64,000 nucleotides of DNA from Bradyrhizobium sp. CCBAU 53338 (lineage in GTDB: Bacteria; Pseudomonadota; Alphaproteobacteria; Rhizobiales; Xanthobacteraceae). How positions within the stretch are numbered: position 1 is the stretch's first letter; every line of letters starts with the position of its first letter. The translations under genes were made by a program, and so were the position numbers. Location: assembly GCF_015291665.1 (NCBI RefSeq), contig NZ_CP030049.1, forward strand, positions 496,001-560,000. The letters are read 5' to 3'. Below, one piece after another: positions 39,039 to 48,969 of the stretch. The notes beneath the pieces were generated by a model that worked only from the letters and a program-made list of their open reading frames with translations, ran no database searches and was not told the DNA's origin.

Positions 39039-40430
39039 GATGACCTGGTTTGATCGTGAAGCAGCGCTTTGCGAATTCCAGGACGCTGGACTTGGCGAGA
39101 GATTTACATGCTACTGAAGCAGATCGGTGGAGACATCGGCCAGAGCATTCCGATGGTTTGCCAAGACTGGGCGAATACCAAGGCGGCCTATCGTTTCTTT
39201 TCCAATGAACGAGTAAGCGAGGCCGACATTCTGTCTGGTCTCTTTAAATCGACGCGGGAACGTATCGCGGCTGCGAAAGGTCCTGTTCTTGTCCCGCATG
39301 ATACGACCGAGTTCACCTATCAAAGAGAGCGCCCGGATCTGATCGGGATGATTAAGCGCATCCCCAAAAGCAACTCCCGAAGATTGGACGGAAAACCCAA
39401 ACGTACACGACATGCGGAATATTGATGCATTCGAGCTTTGCGGTGACCCTCGAGGGGCTTCCACTGGGGCTCAGCGCCGTGAAGTTCTGGACCGAAAGAA
39501 GTTCAGAGGGGGCGCCGCGCTCAGGCGCGAGGTCAACCTGACACGGATCCCCATTGAAACCAAGGAGAGCATTCGGTGGCTGGAGAACCTCAAACAATCC
39601 ACGGAGCTTTTCGAGAAGCCACGCAGTGCATCCATATCGGTGATCGTGAGGCCGATATTTATGACTTGTTGTGCGCCGCCCAAGAGGTTGGAACGCATTT
39701 CTTGGTAAGGACCTTTGTCAATCGCCTGGCAGGCGATGGCGATCATACCGTTGCAACGATAATGGACGAGGTCGTGGTCAAAGGCCTCCACCGGATCGAA
39801 GTCCAGGATAGCAAGGGCAATCCAGACCAGTCTGTTCTTGAAATCCGGTATCGTAAAATCGGTACTTTGCTACCGATCGGCAAGCAGTCGCGGTATCCAA
39901 CTTTGACTATGACAGTGATCCACGCTGATGAAAGAGGAGCGCCAAAGAACAGAAAGAAGATTGAATGGAAACTCCTGACCGATCTTCCAGTGCAATCGGC
40001 GCAGGGCTGCGATCGAGAAACTCGAATGGTATTCCCTGCGATGGAAGATCGAGGTCTTCCACAAGATACTCAAATCCGGCTGTAGGGCAGAGGAGGACTC
40101 GCAACTGCGGACTGCTCAGCGATTGACGAATCTGATCTCGGTATTCTGCATTGTGAGCTGGCGCATTTTTTGGATGACGATGCTTAATCGTTCAGCGCCA
40201 AATGCCTCACCGGATTTGTGCTGACCAAGGCTGAAAGCCAATTGCTTGATCGGCTCGTCGAAGACAAGAATCCAGTCGACACACAACGAAAGACATTGTC
40301 GCATTATCTTATCAAGATCGCCAGGCTCGGCGGCTATCTCGCCCGCGCCAACGATCCGCCACCAGGGAATCTGATCATATGGCGCGGATTATCGCGATTC
40401 ATCGATATCGCAACGGGAGCGAAACTCTGA
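39039..40430 (+). pseudogene. IS4/Tn5-type transposase, frameshifted
   Basis: Starts MTWFDREAALCEFQDAGLGE; after a shift near 39108 it reads QIGGDIGQSIPMVCQDWANT, then VLVPHDTTEFTYQRERPDL (catalytic Asp). After further shifts it reads HIGDREADIYDLLCAAQEVG THFLVRT (second Asp), RIEVQDSKGNPDQSVLEIRY, WYSLRWKIEVFHKILKSGCR (YREK-type Glu block) and KIARLGGYLARANDPPPGN, ending near 40430. At least four frame changes and a stop after SGC. Length matches Tn5-like transposases (about 460 residues). Its first 200 bp duplicate 33213-33415. Confidence 0.87.
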
Positions 40431-40626
40431 CTCAAAAAATGTGGGTAATCGCAAGCATCACCGGACGGATACCATCAAGCTTGGCCCACGGCGAGTTCGG
40501 GCGCCTTTCGGCCGAGGGCAGGCTGCTCGTCAGCCGCGCCAAACGCAGCATTGCCGCTAGCGCGCAGAACGCGCCGGTCGCGATGAAAAAGAGCGGCCCT
40601 CGCAGGACTCTGGATACTGCACAGTC

Positions 40627-41589
40627 TTAGATGTTGTATTTCGTGTGGACGGTAAACGATACTATCCCGGCCTCGGGCGCGTGAGCCGTTAGGCCGAAGC
40701 GGGCTAAGAGAAGAGCTACCGACCTCGATGCTTGTTCTTCCGGGTTCTGATCAATCGCCAGAGCAACGACGCCGGTCTTCATCATCTGTCTGACCTCGTC
40801 GCTAAGGTCGTGCGCGATCACGATTGGTGCTCTGGCCAACCACGGTGCCACTGTGTGGGCAAGCCCATTTTTTGATCCCGCGACGTAGATACCGCTGACA
40901 GCATCCTCGGACATTCCTTTAGGGCACTCATCGCTCTCCATTATCTCGACGTGTATCGGAGAAGAAAGTTCTGCCTTCACACCGTCTCGAAATCCACTAA
41001 TCCTAGAGGCCTCCGCTCGGTATTTCAGATCGGAGCAGACCGCTAAGTAGATTCCCCGATTGACCATCCGGGACATGAAGAATGCCGCAGCTCGTCCGGC
41101 TCCGTAGTGGTCAATCCCGACGTAGGCCAACCGTGGTGTCGTCGGCAGGTCTGATCCGAGAGTAATGACAGGGGTCCCCGATGAGGTCACCGAGGCAATC
41201 GCATCTATCATTTGATCTGTCTCGGGTCCGTACACTATCACCGCGTCTGCCTTGGCCGCGCGAATCAGACCCGGGACCGCTTCCGCATGCCGCTCCTCGA
41301 ATAGGACGCGTTCGATCACAAGGGATTTTGTAGTTTGCGCGATTTGGCTTTCAAACGCTCGGGCAAGCCGCAACAGAAGGGGCGTCCTTTGCGAAGGCAT
41401 TATTACCTTGACTCGAAAGAGCCGACGATGGGGCGATGGAAGAGTCCGACTGATCCCCAGCTGACGAGCAGCTTCGATGACTTTCAGCGCCGTCTTCGGG
41501 GATACATTAGCTCGTTCATTGAGGACGCGATCGACCGTTGCAATTCCGACGCCAGCGAGCTTGGCTACCTCGTTCAGCCCAGGTTTCAT
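40627..41589 (-). CDS. LacI-family transcriptional regulator
   Basis: A 320-residue intact protein. N-terminal HTH and hinge: LNEVAKLAGVGIATVDRVLN with ANVSPKTALKVIEAARQLGI. The rest is a periplasmic-binding-protein-like sensor domain (VIVYGPETDQMIDAIASVTS, YVGIDHYGAGRAAAFFMSRM, SGFRDGVKAEL). It is divergent from the ferredoxin reductase gene at 41693; the 103-base gap has a dyad (41619-41647) suited to a dimeric LacI protein. Role inferred: substrate-responsive control of the catabolic cluster to its right. Confidence 0.9.
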   Translation of the reverse strand: MKPGLNEVAKLAGVGIATVDRVLNERANVSPKTALKVIEAARQLGISRTLPSPHRRLFRVKVIMPSQRTPLLLRLARAFESQIAQTTKSLVIERVLFEERHAEAVPGLIRAAKADAVIVYGPETDQMIDAIASVTSSGTPVITLGSDLPTTPRLAYVGIDHYGAGRAAAFFMSRMVNRGIYLAVCSDLKYRAEASRISGFRDGVKAELSSPIHVEIMESDECPKGMSEDAVSGIYVAGSKNGLAHTVAPWLARAPIVIAHDLSDEVRQMMKTGVVALAIDQNPEEQASRSVALLLARFGLTAHAPEAGIVSFTVHTKYNI

Positions 41590-41618
41590 TCGCTTCGGCT
41601 TTCGTTTTGCGGTATGTT

Positions 41619-41647
41619 TGTTGACGATAGCCCATCGCAGGTCAACA
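41619..41647. promoter_or_regulatory. candidate operator between lacI-type and reductase genes
   Basis: TGTTGAC at 41619-41625 and GTCAACA at 41641-41647 form a 7-bp inverted repeat around a 15-base spacer, with an inner CGAT-AGCCC-ATCG dyad at 41625-41637. Location in the only divergent gap next to the LacI-type regulator supports an operator role. Confidence 0.45.
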
Positions 41648-41692
41648 CCGCACTTCGCACCAAGATGTCATGGATGCACAGGATTATAACTG

Positions 41693-42928
41693 ATGACTGA
41701 GCGATGCAGAATAGTCATCGTTGGAGGGGGGCACGCCGGCGGCAGATTGGCGCAACTCTTGTCTCGCGGCCCCGATCGCGTCCACGTGACCCTCGTCGGG
41801 GCCGAGCCTATCTATCCCTACGAACGACCTCCGCTATCTAAAGGAGTTCTCCTGGGCACCAGCGGGCTCGATGACTGCGTGTTGTGGAAGCCTAACGACC
41901 CAGTTTGGGAGCGTGTAGAGACCCATCTCGGCGTCGCCGTTGAAGATGTTGATCGCGTCCGGAAAAACATCCGACTTAGCGACGGTAAAGTGATTAGATA
42001 CGATCGATTGGTTCTCGCTACCGGCTCTCGAGTTCGCGGGTTTCCGGTGCAAGGAAGTCAGCTCCGCGGCGTCTTTAGCCTTCGAAGTTACGCCGATGCT
42101 CAAACCGTTTCTAAGTACTTCCTGGCATCAAACCGAGTGGCCGTCGTTGGTGGCGGATTTATCGGCCTCGAAGTCGCGGCGGCCGCCGCACAGCGCGGCA
42201 TCCAGCCACGAGTGATCGAAGCTTCCGACCGACTGCTTTCTCGCTTGGTGCCGCGACTGGTAGCAGATCGCCTTGCCGAGACGCACCTCCACGCTGGTGT
42301 GCAATTGACGTACGGGGCCATGGTCGAGAGGTTCGTTTCCAATGGCCATGGTAGCCTAAAGCGCGCTGTTCTCAGCAATGGAGATGCTGTTGACTGCAGT
42401 GTCGCCGTCGTTGCCGTTGGTGTTGAACCTGAGATATCCCTTGCGATTGGCGCCGGCTTGGAGATCGACATTGGTGTAATAACTAACGAGCAGCTGCGTA
42501 CCTCTGATCCCAACATATTCGCCTGTGGCGACATTGCCGCCTTCTGGCATCCACTTTACCAACGGCATATACGTTTGGAGTCGTGGCAAAACGCGGAGGA
42601 TCACGCAAGAATCCTAGCCGCCGTACTGCTGGGCGAAGAAGTTACGGCGCCGTCAGTCCCATTCTTTTGGTCTGACCAGTACGACCTCTCCCTTCAAATA
42701 ATGGGGTTACCTCATCTCGGTACGTCGACAAGGCGAAAACCGACAGCGTCTGGAAGCGCGATCTTGCTTCACTGCGACGCACTTGAACGACTCGTCGGCG
42801 CGACCGCCATCGGACCCACGGCGCTCATCGGGCGAGAGCTGAGAAAAATGCGTCAGCTGATTGCTTCACGCGCTATCTGCAACTCTGTCACGCTTGACGG
42901 AGCCGAGTTAGAGGTCGTTGCGGGTTAA
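41693..42928 (+). CDS. ferredoxin reductase (FAD/NAD type)
   Basis: A 411-residue intact flavoprotein of the Rieske-oxygenase reductase type. FAD-binding IVIVGGGHAGGRLAQLL at the N-terminus, RPPLSKG near residue 45, YDRLVLATGS, NAD-binding VAVVGGGFIGLEVAAAAAQR near residue 148, and FACGDIAAFWHP for the flavin. A WSDQYDLSLQIMG block is typical of this subgroup. It would pass electrons from NAD(P)H to the [2Fe-2S] ferredoxin encoded convergently next door (stops overlap by four bases). Function resembles that described for rhizopine MocF. A second reductase of the same type lies at 44566. Confidence 0.88.
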   Translation: MTERCRIVIVGGGHAGGRLAQLLSRGPDRVHVTLVGAEPIYPYERPPLSKGVLLGTSGLDDCVLWKPNDPVWERVETHLGVAVEDVDRVRKNIRLSDGKVIRYDRLVLATGSRVRGFPVQGSQLRGVFSLRSYADAQTVSKYFLASNRVAVVGGGFIGLEVAAAAAQRGIQPRVIEASDRLLSRLVPRLVADRLAETHLHAGVQLTYGAMVERFVSNGHGSLKRAVLSNGDAVDCSVAVVAVGVEPEISLAIGAGLEIDIGVITNEQLRTSDPNIFACGDIAAFWHPLYQRHIRLESWQNAEDHARILAAVLLGEEVTAPSVPFFWSDQYDLSLQIMGLPHLGTSTRRKPTASGSAILLHCDALERLVGATAIGPTALIGRELRKMRQLIASRAICNSVTLDGAELEVVAG

Positions 42929-43281
42929 GCCCGTCGAGGTACCAAAACGGTGACCGCTCCATCCTCGATTCTCACCTCGTACGTGCGCAGGTTTATGCAT
43001 ACCGGAGCGCCAAGTGCCTTTCCCGTCATATAGCTGAACCGTCCAGAGTGACGGGGGCACTCCACCGTGTGGCCCTCAACATAACCATCGGACAGGTGGG
43101 CGTGTTCATGAGTGCAAATATCGTCTGTTACGAAGATTTCGCCCTTCGGGGAGCGAAATATTGCGTATGAATGCCCGTCAAACTCCCAGCGACGAACGTC
43201 TTGAAGCCGAATATCCTCTACCTTGCACGCAAACACCCATGTACGAGCGGTGTCGTCAACCATCTTCAAATCTAGGCTCAT
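42925..43281 (-). CDS. mocE: MocE-type Rieske [2Fe-2S] ferredoxin
   Basis: A 118-residue protein when started at ATG 43281, which has GGGAAGAGAAG upstream; an in-frame ATG further up (43377) would add 32 residues without a better site. Rieske cluster ligands are CTHEHA and CPRHSG, spaced 17 residues, followed by GAPVCINLRTYEVRIEDG, typical of MocE-family ferredoxins. It carries electrons from a ferredoxin reductase to an oxygenase; the di-iron membrane hydroxylase at 47862 is the plausible acceptor. Convergent with the first reductase gene. Confidence 0.82.
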   Translation of the reverse strand: MSLDLKMVDDTARTWVFACKVEDIRLQDVRRWEFDGHSYAIFRSPKGEIFVTDDICTHEHAHLSDGYVEGHTVECPRHSGRFSYMTGKALGAPVCINLRTYEVRIEDGAVTVLVPRRA

Positions 43282-43573
43282 GTTGAACTTCTCTTCCCTC
43301 TTTAGAATATGCTGAACGTCTGGCGCCATCACTTTTGCACCTGACATCGAACCCTTCGTCGATCGATCCGGCGGCAAAGTCGGGCTATCATTAGGTCGAC
43401 TTCTAGTTCTCCCGCGTACCCGTCGACCTCATTGCACCTTTGGATCTTCTCAATAGACCATGTATGCATGCGCCGCTTCCGGCCGGGCCCCCCAAACCGA
43501 TGTCGACCAAGATCCCAGCGCTCTCATAGCTCAAATCAACAGAAAGAGGCCATCTGGATCAGCACACGAAGCG

Positions 43574-43588
43574 TGTATCGACGATACA
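43574..43588. promoter_or_regulatory. perfect 15-bp palindrome upstream of the Rieske gene
   Basis: TGTATCG-A-CGATACA is a perfect 7-bp inverted repeat about a central base, resembling LacI/GntR-type operators. It lies in a 425-base gap, about 290 bases before the Rieske gene on the reverse strand and just past the TIM-barrel gene end. No other copy was seen in the window. Confidence 0.4.
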
Positions 43589-43706
43589 ACAAATCGCGAT
43601 CGCCTTGATCTGGACACCTACATCTGCAGTCTACAGTTTGCAGTCTTCAGCAGCGGAGCAGTAGTGGGCTGTAACGTTTCCTGAGTTCAAGCGCTGTCGT
43701 TGTGCT

Positions 43707-44558
43707 CTACGCGTTGTCTTCCAGGTGGGCTCCAGACTTGTCCCAAGCCTTCCTGACGCATTCTCGAAGCATCAGGGCTTCGCTCCAGCGATCCGTTGTA
43801 TCTTCACCATCTCGACCGGTTATCGCGTACGGCCGCGGCCCCAACTCGCAAGTAAACGCCAATGCCTCTCCGTCCGCCGCGCGCCGGCGCCAACTCCGAA
43901 AGCCGTAGCCCCACCACTCTAAGAACTGGTCGAGCCACATTTGGTGCTGCGGGAAGCTAATCTCGATTTGTATTTGCTCGCGGCTTGCTACCCTACCGTG
44001 GAACGCCCAACACCTATCCAAAACTTGATGGATGTGGCTGTTATTCTCCTCGGTAATTGGCCATGAGAACTCGCGCCCAACAACGAAGTGCGAAATATCC
44101 CCCAGCAGCTTGAGATCGGGGATTCGTTCAAGTAGATCGAGTGTAAAGAACAGGTCGGTCGTCATCCGGTCGCGATGTGTCTCTATATAGACGGGAAAAT
44201 CGACCTCCTCGGCAAGCCGCAGCCATCCTTCTAAAAGCGGGATGCAATCATCCAAGCGACGTGGCCGTACATCTGGTTGAATCTCAAGATGATGAAGACC
44301 GAATTCCGTTGCATTTTCGAGCACTGGCTTGAGCTCATCGATGGTCTTCGGAAAACACTGGCCTTCGGCTGTCAACCCGTTCGCCTTCAACAGGCCATGC
44401 AGCTCGCGTACGTACTCCCGGCTCCGCCAATCTGCGCTAACGCCGTCATAGCCGGCATCTTTGATCATTCGGATGTTTTCCTCAAGCCCGCGTTCTGGCT
44501 CCGTCGCGCTTCGCAATTCCATGGCCCAAAGCGACTGAAAGAACAGGATGGTGTTCAT
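43707..44558 (-). CDS. sugar phosphate isomerase/epimerase-type TIM barrel
   Basis: A 283-residue protein from ATG 44558 (MNTILFFQSLWAMELRS); an upstream in-frame ATG overlaps the next gene. It follows the xylose-isomerase-like TIM-barrel pattern: IKDAGYDGVSADW, FGLHHLEIQPDV, VYIETHRDRMTTDLFFTLDL with the metal-binding Glu-Thr-His, LKLLGDISHFVVG with metal Asp and His, and HGRVASREQIQIE. Members isomerise, epimerise or dehydrate sugars and inositol derivatives; MocC of rhizopine catabolism is of this type. It lies eight bases after the second reductase gene on the same strand. Confidence 0.8.
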   Translation of the reverse strand: MNTILFFQSLWAMELRSATEPERGLEENIRMIKDAGYDGVSADWRSREYVRELHGLLKANGLTAEGQCFPKTIDELKPVLENATEFGLHHLEIQPDVRPRRLDDCIPLLEGWLRLAEEVDFPVYIETHRDRMTTDLFFTLDLLERIPDLKLLGDISHFVVGREFSWPITEENNSHIHQVLDRCWAFHGRVASREQIQIEISFPQHQMWLDQFLEWWGYGFRSWRRRAADGEALAFTCELGPRPYAITGRDGEDTTDRWSEALMLRECVRKAWDKSGAHLEDNA

Positions 44559-44565
44559 GTAGTGT

Positions 44566-45852
44566 CTACCTTCGAACTGCTGAGAGAGCGGCTTCATGCG
44601 TTGAGTGGGCGTTGACGGCATCTGACTGCAAGAGCTTTCTCAAATCGTAGCTTGGGTCCTGCAGGACGGAAGGCGACGGGCGAAGGCGCCTCTCAATTAT
44701 CGAGGTCGCGACTCGGACGATCTTTGCTACTTGCGATAGGCTACCGAACGCCGCCGTGGCCTCTAGAACGCCAAATCTGTCTAGGAGAAACGTTACTATA
44801 CCCCCATCGTCTAAACTACGATTTACCTCGACCTGCGATTTGTTCGGAATGCCAGCAACTTGGAATACTTTGTCGAATTGATCAGACCACATCCATGGAA
44901 CTGCCCTATAGGAAACCTTTCGTCCCAAAATGTTCAACGCGGCAGTGCCCCCCTGGTCCAGCGCATTCTTCCATGCCTCCAATCGTATCGTGTCTTTACC
45001 CGTCGACGCCGGATATCTTGCTGCGTCTCCGGCGGCGAAGATCCGAGAGTCTGCAGTTTGGAGGTATTCATTGACGAGAATGCCGTCGTCAGTGGCAAGG
45101 CCAGCCTTCTGCGCCAATTCAACGTCGGGATCCGCGCCAACAGCAACCAGAACTGTGTCGGCTACGAATTCCTGTCCTGATCTGAGTCGCACGCCCTCGA
45201 CCATGTCGCAACCAATGATCGCCTCCACGTCCGCTCCGAGGAAAACCTTGGTGCCGTTGGAACGATGCAGTTCTAAGATTCTATCGGACGTCGAGATCGG
45301 CATCACGCGAGACAGCAGAGCGGGTGCCTTTTCCAAAACTGTTGTGTCAACACCTCTTGCCCGGGCAGACGCCGCGACTTCCAATCCGATCAGTCCTCCG
45401 CCGATAACGACAAGCCTTCGTGCCGGCATCAATCTCTCTCGGAGAACGGCGGATTGATCCAACGACCGCAGCGCGATCACTCCCTTCGAGCCGACGCCAG
45501 GCAACTGCGGAAAACGCGGTTTTGCTCCTGTCGCGAGCAGGAGGTAGTCATACCGAAAACGATCTCCTCCAGCGAGTGTAACGCTCTGTGCGTCCCGGTC
45601 GATTGCTTCCGCTCTGACCCCAGAGCGGAAAAGGATTCCGTTCTGGTCAAGCCAACCTGGGGCAAGAGCCGCTACGCCGCTGAAGCTCTCCTCTTGAGTA
45701 AGGACTGACTTGGACAGAGGCGGACGCTCATAAGGGGCGGACCGTTCCTCCGTTAGGAGTACAATCTCGTCGGACCACCCATGCTCCCGTAGTGCGCGAG
45801 CTGCACTCGTCCCAGCATGTCCAGCACCAACTATGACAATTCTTCGAGCCAT
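44566..45852 (-). CDS. second ferredoxin reductase (FAD/NAD type)
   Basis: A 428-residue intact flavoprotein starting MARRIVIVGAGHAGTSAARA. RPPLSKSVL, YDYLLLATGAKP, RRLVVIGGGLIGLEVAASAR and IFAAGDAARYP mark the FAD and NAD sites; WMWSDQFDKVFQVAG matches the Rieske-oxygenase reductase subgroup. It is a different sequence from the reductase at 41693, so the cluster has two reductases for one visible ferredoxin. Probably co-transcribed with the TIM-barrel gene. A shorter inverted repeat (TGATG...CATCA) lies just upstream near 45922. Confidence 0.88.
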   Translation of the reverse strand: MARRIVIVGAGHAGTSAARALREHGWSDEIVLLTEERSAPYERPPLSKSVLTQEESFSGVAALAPGWLDQNGILFRSGVRAEAIDRDAQSVTLAGGDRFRYDYLLLATGAKPRFPQLPGVGSKGVIALRSLDQSAVLRERLMPARRLVVIGGGLIGLEVAASARARGVDTTVLEKAPALLSRVMPISTSDRILELHRSNGTKVFLGADVEAIIGCDMVEGVRLRSGQEFVADTVLVAVGADPDVELAQKAGLATDDGILVNEYLQTADSRIFAAGDAARYPASTGKDTIRLEAWKNALDQGGTAALNILGRKVSYRAVPWMWSDQFDKVFQVAGIPNKSQVEVNRSLDDGGIVTFLLDRFGVLEATAAFGSLSQVAKIVRVATSIIERRLRPSPSVLQDPSYDLRKLLQSDAVNAHSTHEAALSAVRR

Positions 45853-46099
45853 CACATCAAGTCCGAACTGTGCGAGCTTGGAGGTTAGTCGCCGACATCT
45901 GATTTAGGCTATTCTGAACCTGATGTTTTTCCATCATGTTTACGATTCGTAGACTCGCTCGTGTGCGGGGCGCCCCGAGTCGGCGGCCTGCCGGCGTAGG
46001 ATCAACGCCATGTAGTGTGGCGTGTTCGCCGTCAGCGCCTCTGAGACCAGGACTTCACGAAGGAGGATTTCTGGTTCATCGTTGCCGTACGGAGCGAAG

Positions 46100-47277
46100 T
46101 TGAAGCAGAAATCCGGGCCGGACAAAGCCCCGGCAGAACAAGTGCTGAAGGACAACCGACGCCAGGCACCTCGGCAGTATTCAGCGGAAAAGAATATCCG
46201 TATCGTGTTGGAAGGATTTGCGCGACGAGGAGAATATCTCCGAGCTGTGTGGCCTCGATGTATTATGGCCGGTCCAAGGAGTTCCTTGAGGCTGGCAAAC
46301 GCCGCCTTGGGGGGCGACACTGCCCGCTCAGCCACGTCCGGCGAGGTCAAGGATCTTCGTCGTGAAGCCTCCGAATTGAAGGAGGTGGTCGCCGATCGTA
46401 CCCTGGAGAACCGCTTACAAAAAAGAGTTGAGCGCGGCTGGGGAGGACGAGGCATGAGGTATCCTGCGTTCGCGAAGGCCGAGATCATCGCGCTGGTCGA
46501 GCAATCACCATCTGCGTGCCAGACGCACGCTCGAGAAGCTCGGCATCCCGCGAGCCGCATTTTATCGGTGGTACGATCGCTACCGTGCGGTTGGCGTTGA
46601 GGTACTGGCTGAGTATCGCTCGAAGTCGGACATGGTCTGGAATCGGGTTCCTGACGAAGTCCGCGGTCAGATCATCGATCTGGCGCTGGAGATTCCCGAG
46701 CTGTCGCCGCGCGAGCTGGCGGTGCGCTTCACCGATGACAGAAAGTACTTAGTCTCCGAGGCGCTGGGTCTATCGGCTGCTGAAGGCGCACGACCTGATC
46801 ACCAGCCCCGCCTATGAGGTGATCAAGACGGCCAACGAGTTCAAGGACAAGACCACGGCGATCAACCAGCTCTGTCAGACTGACTTCGCCTACCTCAAGA
46901 TCACCGGCTGGGGCTGGTATTATCTGTTCACTGTGCTCGCTGACTTCTCGCGTTATATCGTGGCGTTGAGGATGAGCCCAACCATGTGCGCCTCCGACGT
47001 TACGGCCACGCTCGACCGGGCGCTTGTCGCCTCAGGCCTGGAGTACATCAATATAAAGCAGCGGTCACGGCTTCTCAGCGACAACGGATCAAGTTACGTC
47101 GCGGATGATCTGGCCACCTGGCTCAAGGGCAAGGACATACGGCCTGTGCGCGGTGCGCCAATCATCGCCAGACCCAGGGCACTGGCATCAGACCTTGAAG
47201 AACCGCATCTTGCTGAGCGCATCAAGCGCGAGACCATCGCAATCCGTCGCTTGCGGCATCGACTGCAGGCAGCTTAA
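46100..47277 (+). pseudogene. IS3-family element remnant (orfA and orfB)
   Basis: OrfA-like text reads KSGPDKAPAEQVLKDNRRQA, RQYSAEKNIRIVLEG, then GDTARSATSGEVKDLRREAS ELKEVVADRTLENRL. OrfB-like text begins MRYPAFAKAEIIALVEQS, passes through RVPDEVRGQIIDLALEIPEL and reaches the DDE core: TDFAYLKITGWGWYYLFTVL (first Asp) and RLLSDNGSSYVADDLATWL (second Asp). A deletion then removes the Glu region; the end (ERIKRETIAIRRLRHRLQAA) stops at 47277. Multiple frameshifts; termini not found. It separates the reductase part of the cluster from the hydroxylase/ABC part. Confidence 0.85.
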
Positions 47278-47840
47278 CCTCTAGCCCAAGATGATCCGGA
47301 GCCTCCCTTCTCGAAATGCATGAGCGGTCTCAAATTATCTGACGACGGACACAACGCGAACATTGCGGCGCCGTGGTCGAAGTTGGCGAAGAGTTCGGCC
47401 GCGGCGGTGAAGGTCGTGTGGTCCGTTGTGAGCAAGACGCCAAAGTTCGTCGCCGGTGGCGCAGCCCTCAGCGTACAACGGTTCGCTGCTAATAACGCGA
47501 GCGACCGGTTCGCGGCGAAGTCGTTCACCTCGAAGTGGCGCCCGGCGCAATCCGTTGTGGCCGCTCAGATGCTGCATCGCGGTTCGAAAGGCAGTGATGT
47601 CTGGTGTACCGGTGTTTCGATAGCGAGCACGCTAAGTTGCATCAGTTGCCGATCTGCAATCTATACTCTCGACCGCTATACGTAGCGTGCAGGGGAGCAA
47701 ACGAGCCGTACAATGACGAGCGTTTAGCGGCCGTGGCGACAATGCAGTAAGCCGTAGCTCGACATTTTGATGGATTTCAATCAACCTAACCATCGAGCCA
47801 TCCAACGCTCTGCCATATACTGAAGAAAATATAGGGGTGG
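47278..47840. other. stretch without a recognisable gene, upstream of the hydroxylase
   Basis: Open frames exist on both strands at 47274-47685, but none shows a recognisable domain. Close to the hydroxylase, TTGAT-GGATTTCA-ATCAA near 47768 is a small dyad that could be regulatory. No terminator seen. Confidence 0.35.
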
Positions 47841-47861
47841 ATTGCGCGCCAGGAGGAAGCG

Positions 47862-48875
47862 ATGATGGAGGAAACTAAATTCGGCCGTCGCGACGAGTTT
47901 GGTCACTACGCGCCTAAGGAGCTCATCAGTTATGGGCCGTTGTTCACGTTGCCTCCGAAACCTATGGCGGTGATAAAGTGGTTGCCAGGGTACTTTTTGC
48001 CTTGGAACCTGCTGCTTATCGTGTTCGGGATCGGTTATTGGCTCTTTCTTGCGCCGTCTCTTGAACAAATGAAGACACTCGAGATCGGCTGGGTACTTTA
48101 TCTCGTTCTCCTCAACTATGCCATCGTCGTCCTTTGGTATGGCGCCTGGCACTCTTGGCTCTACGTTTTGCGACGGCAGGAGACGCGCTTTAAGTACAAC
48201 CCGCGTTGGCCCACGGCCAGAGCTACTGTTTTCGTCTTCGGCAAACAGGCTTTGGACAATATTTTCTGGACGATAACGAGCGGCGTTCCGGTCTTTACAG
48301 CATATCAGGTCGCGGCGTTTTATCTTTATGCCAACGGCTACGTGCCTCTCATCACCTTGTCAGACAACCCAATATGGTTCATCGTCCTGCTGTTACTCGT
48401 CCCATTCATTCATGAGGTCCACTTTTACGCGGTTCACCGCCTGCTTCATACTCGTCTCCTCTACAAGTACGTTCATTCATTGCACCACAATAATACGAAC
48501 GTGCTTCCCTGGTCGGGATTAGCGATGCACCCGGTCGAACACATCCTGTATTTTTCTGTCATCGTGTTGATCGCTGTCTTCAATTCACATCCAATACATA
48601 TGCTTGCCATGGTGATGCGCGCGGGCCTCGCTCCAGCAATTGCCCATACCGGTTTCGATCGAACCGAGCTGGGGGGCGAGCGCACCGTCCCATCTGGAGT
48701 CTACGCTCATTATCTTCACCACAAGCTTTTCGAGGTGAATTACGCTGATGGGGCGGTCCCACTAGACAAGTGGTTTGGCAGCTTTCACGACGGCAGCCCT
48801 GAAGCCGATGAGCGTCTAAAGCTTCGTATGGAACGGCGTGCTGAAGCTTATGCCAAGAAGGACGCTCGAGCCTGA
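47862..48875 (+). CDS. membrane di-iron hydroxylase (sterol desaturase/fatty acid hydroxylase family)
   Basis: A 337-residue intact protein with several hydrophobic segments (WNLLLIVFGIGYWLFLA, VLYLVLLNYAIVVLWYG, IWFIVLLLLVPFIHEV). The histidine clusters of the family are present: HEVHFYAVHRLLH, HSLHHNN, AMHPVEHILYF and HYLHHKLFEVNY. These bind two irons and hydroxylate or desaturate a substrate with O2 and electrons from a ferredoxin. With the MocE-type ferredoxin and reductases nearby it could do the oxygenase step that MocD is reported to do for rhizopine, although MocD was described as AlkB/XylM-like. AGGAGG precedes the ATG. Confidence 0.82.
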   Translation: MMEETKFGRRDEFGHYAPKELISYGPLFTLPPKPMAVIKWLPGYFLPWNLLLIVFGIGYWLFLAPSLEQMKTLEIGWVLYLVLLNYAIVVLWYGAWHSWLYVLRRQETRFKYNPRWPTARATVFVFGKQALDNIFWTITSGVPVFTAYQVAAFYLYANGYVPLITLSDNPIWFIVLLLLVPFIHEVHFYAVHRLLHTRLLYKYVHSLHHNNTNVLPWSGLAMHPVEHILYFSVIVLIAVFNSHPIHMLAMVMRAGLAPAIAHTGFDRTELGGERTVPSGVYAHYLHHKLFEVNYADGAVPLDKWFGSFHDGSPEADERLKLRMERRAEAYAKKDARA

Positions 48876-48969
48876 CTGGGTGCTCAACGTACCCTAGAAT
48901 CCTATTGAAGAACTCAAGCCGCACGGAGAACTCCGCGGCCAAGCACCACGTCAGCAAAGGGGAAACGTT

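Noticed and set aside
47320..47685. Forward open frame of 121 codons before the hydroxylase
   Set aside because: Opposite-strand frames are equally open, no domain is visible and the spacing to the hydroxylase gene is large.
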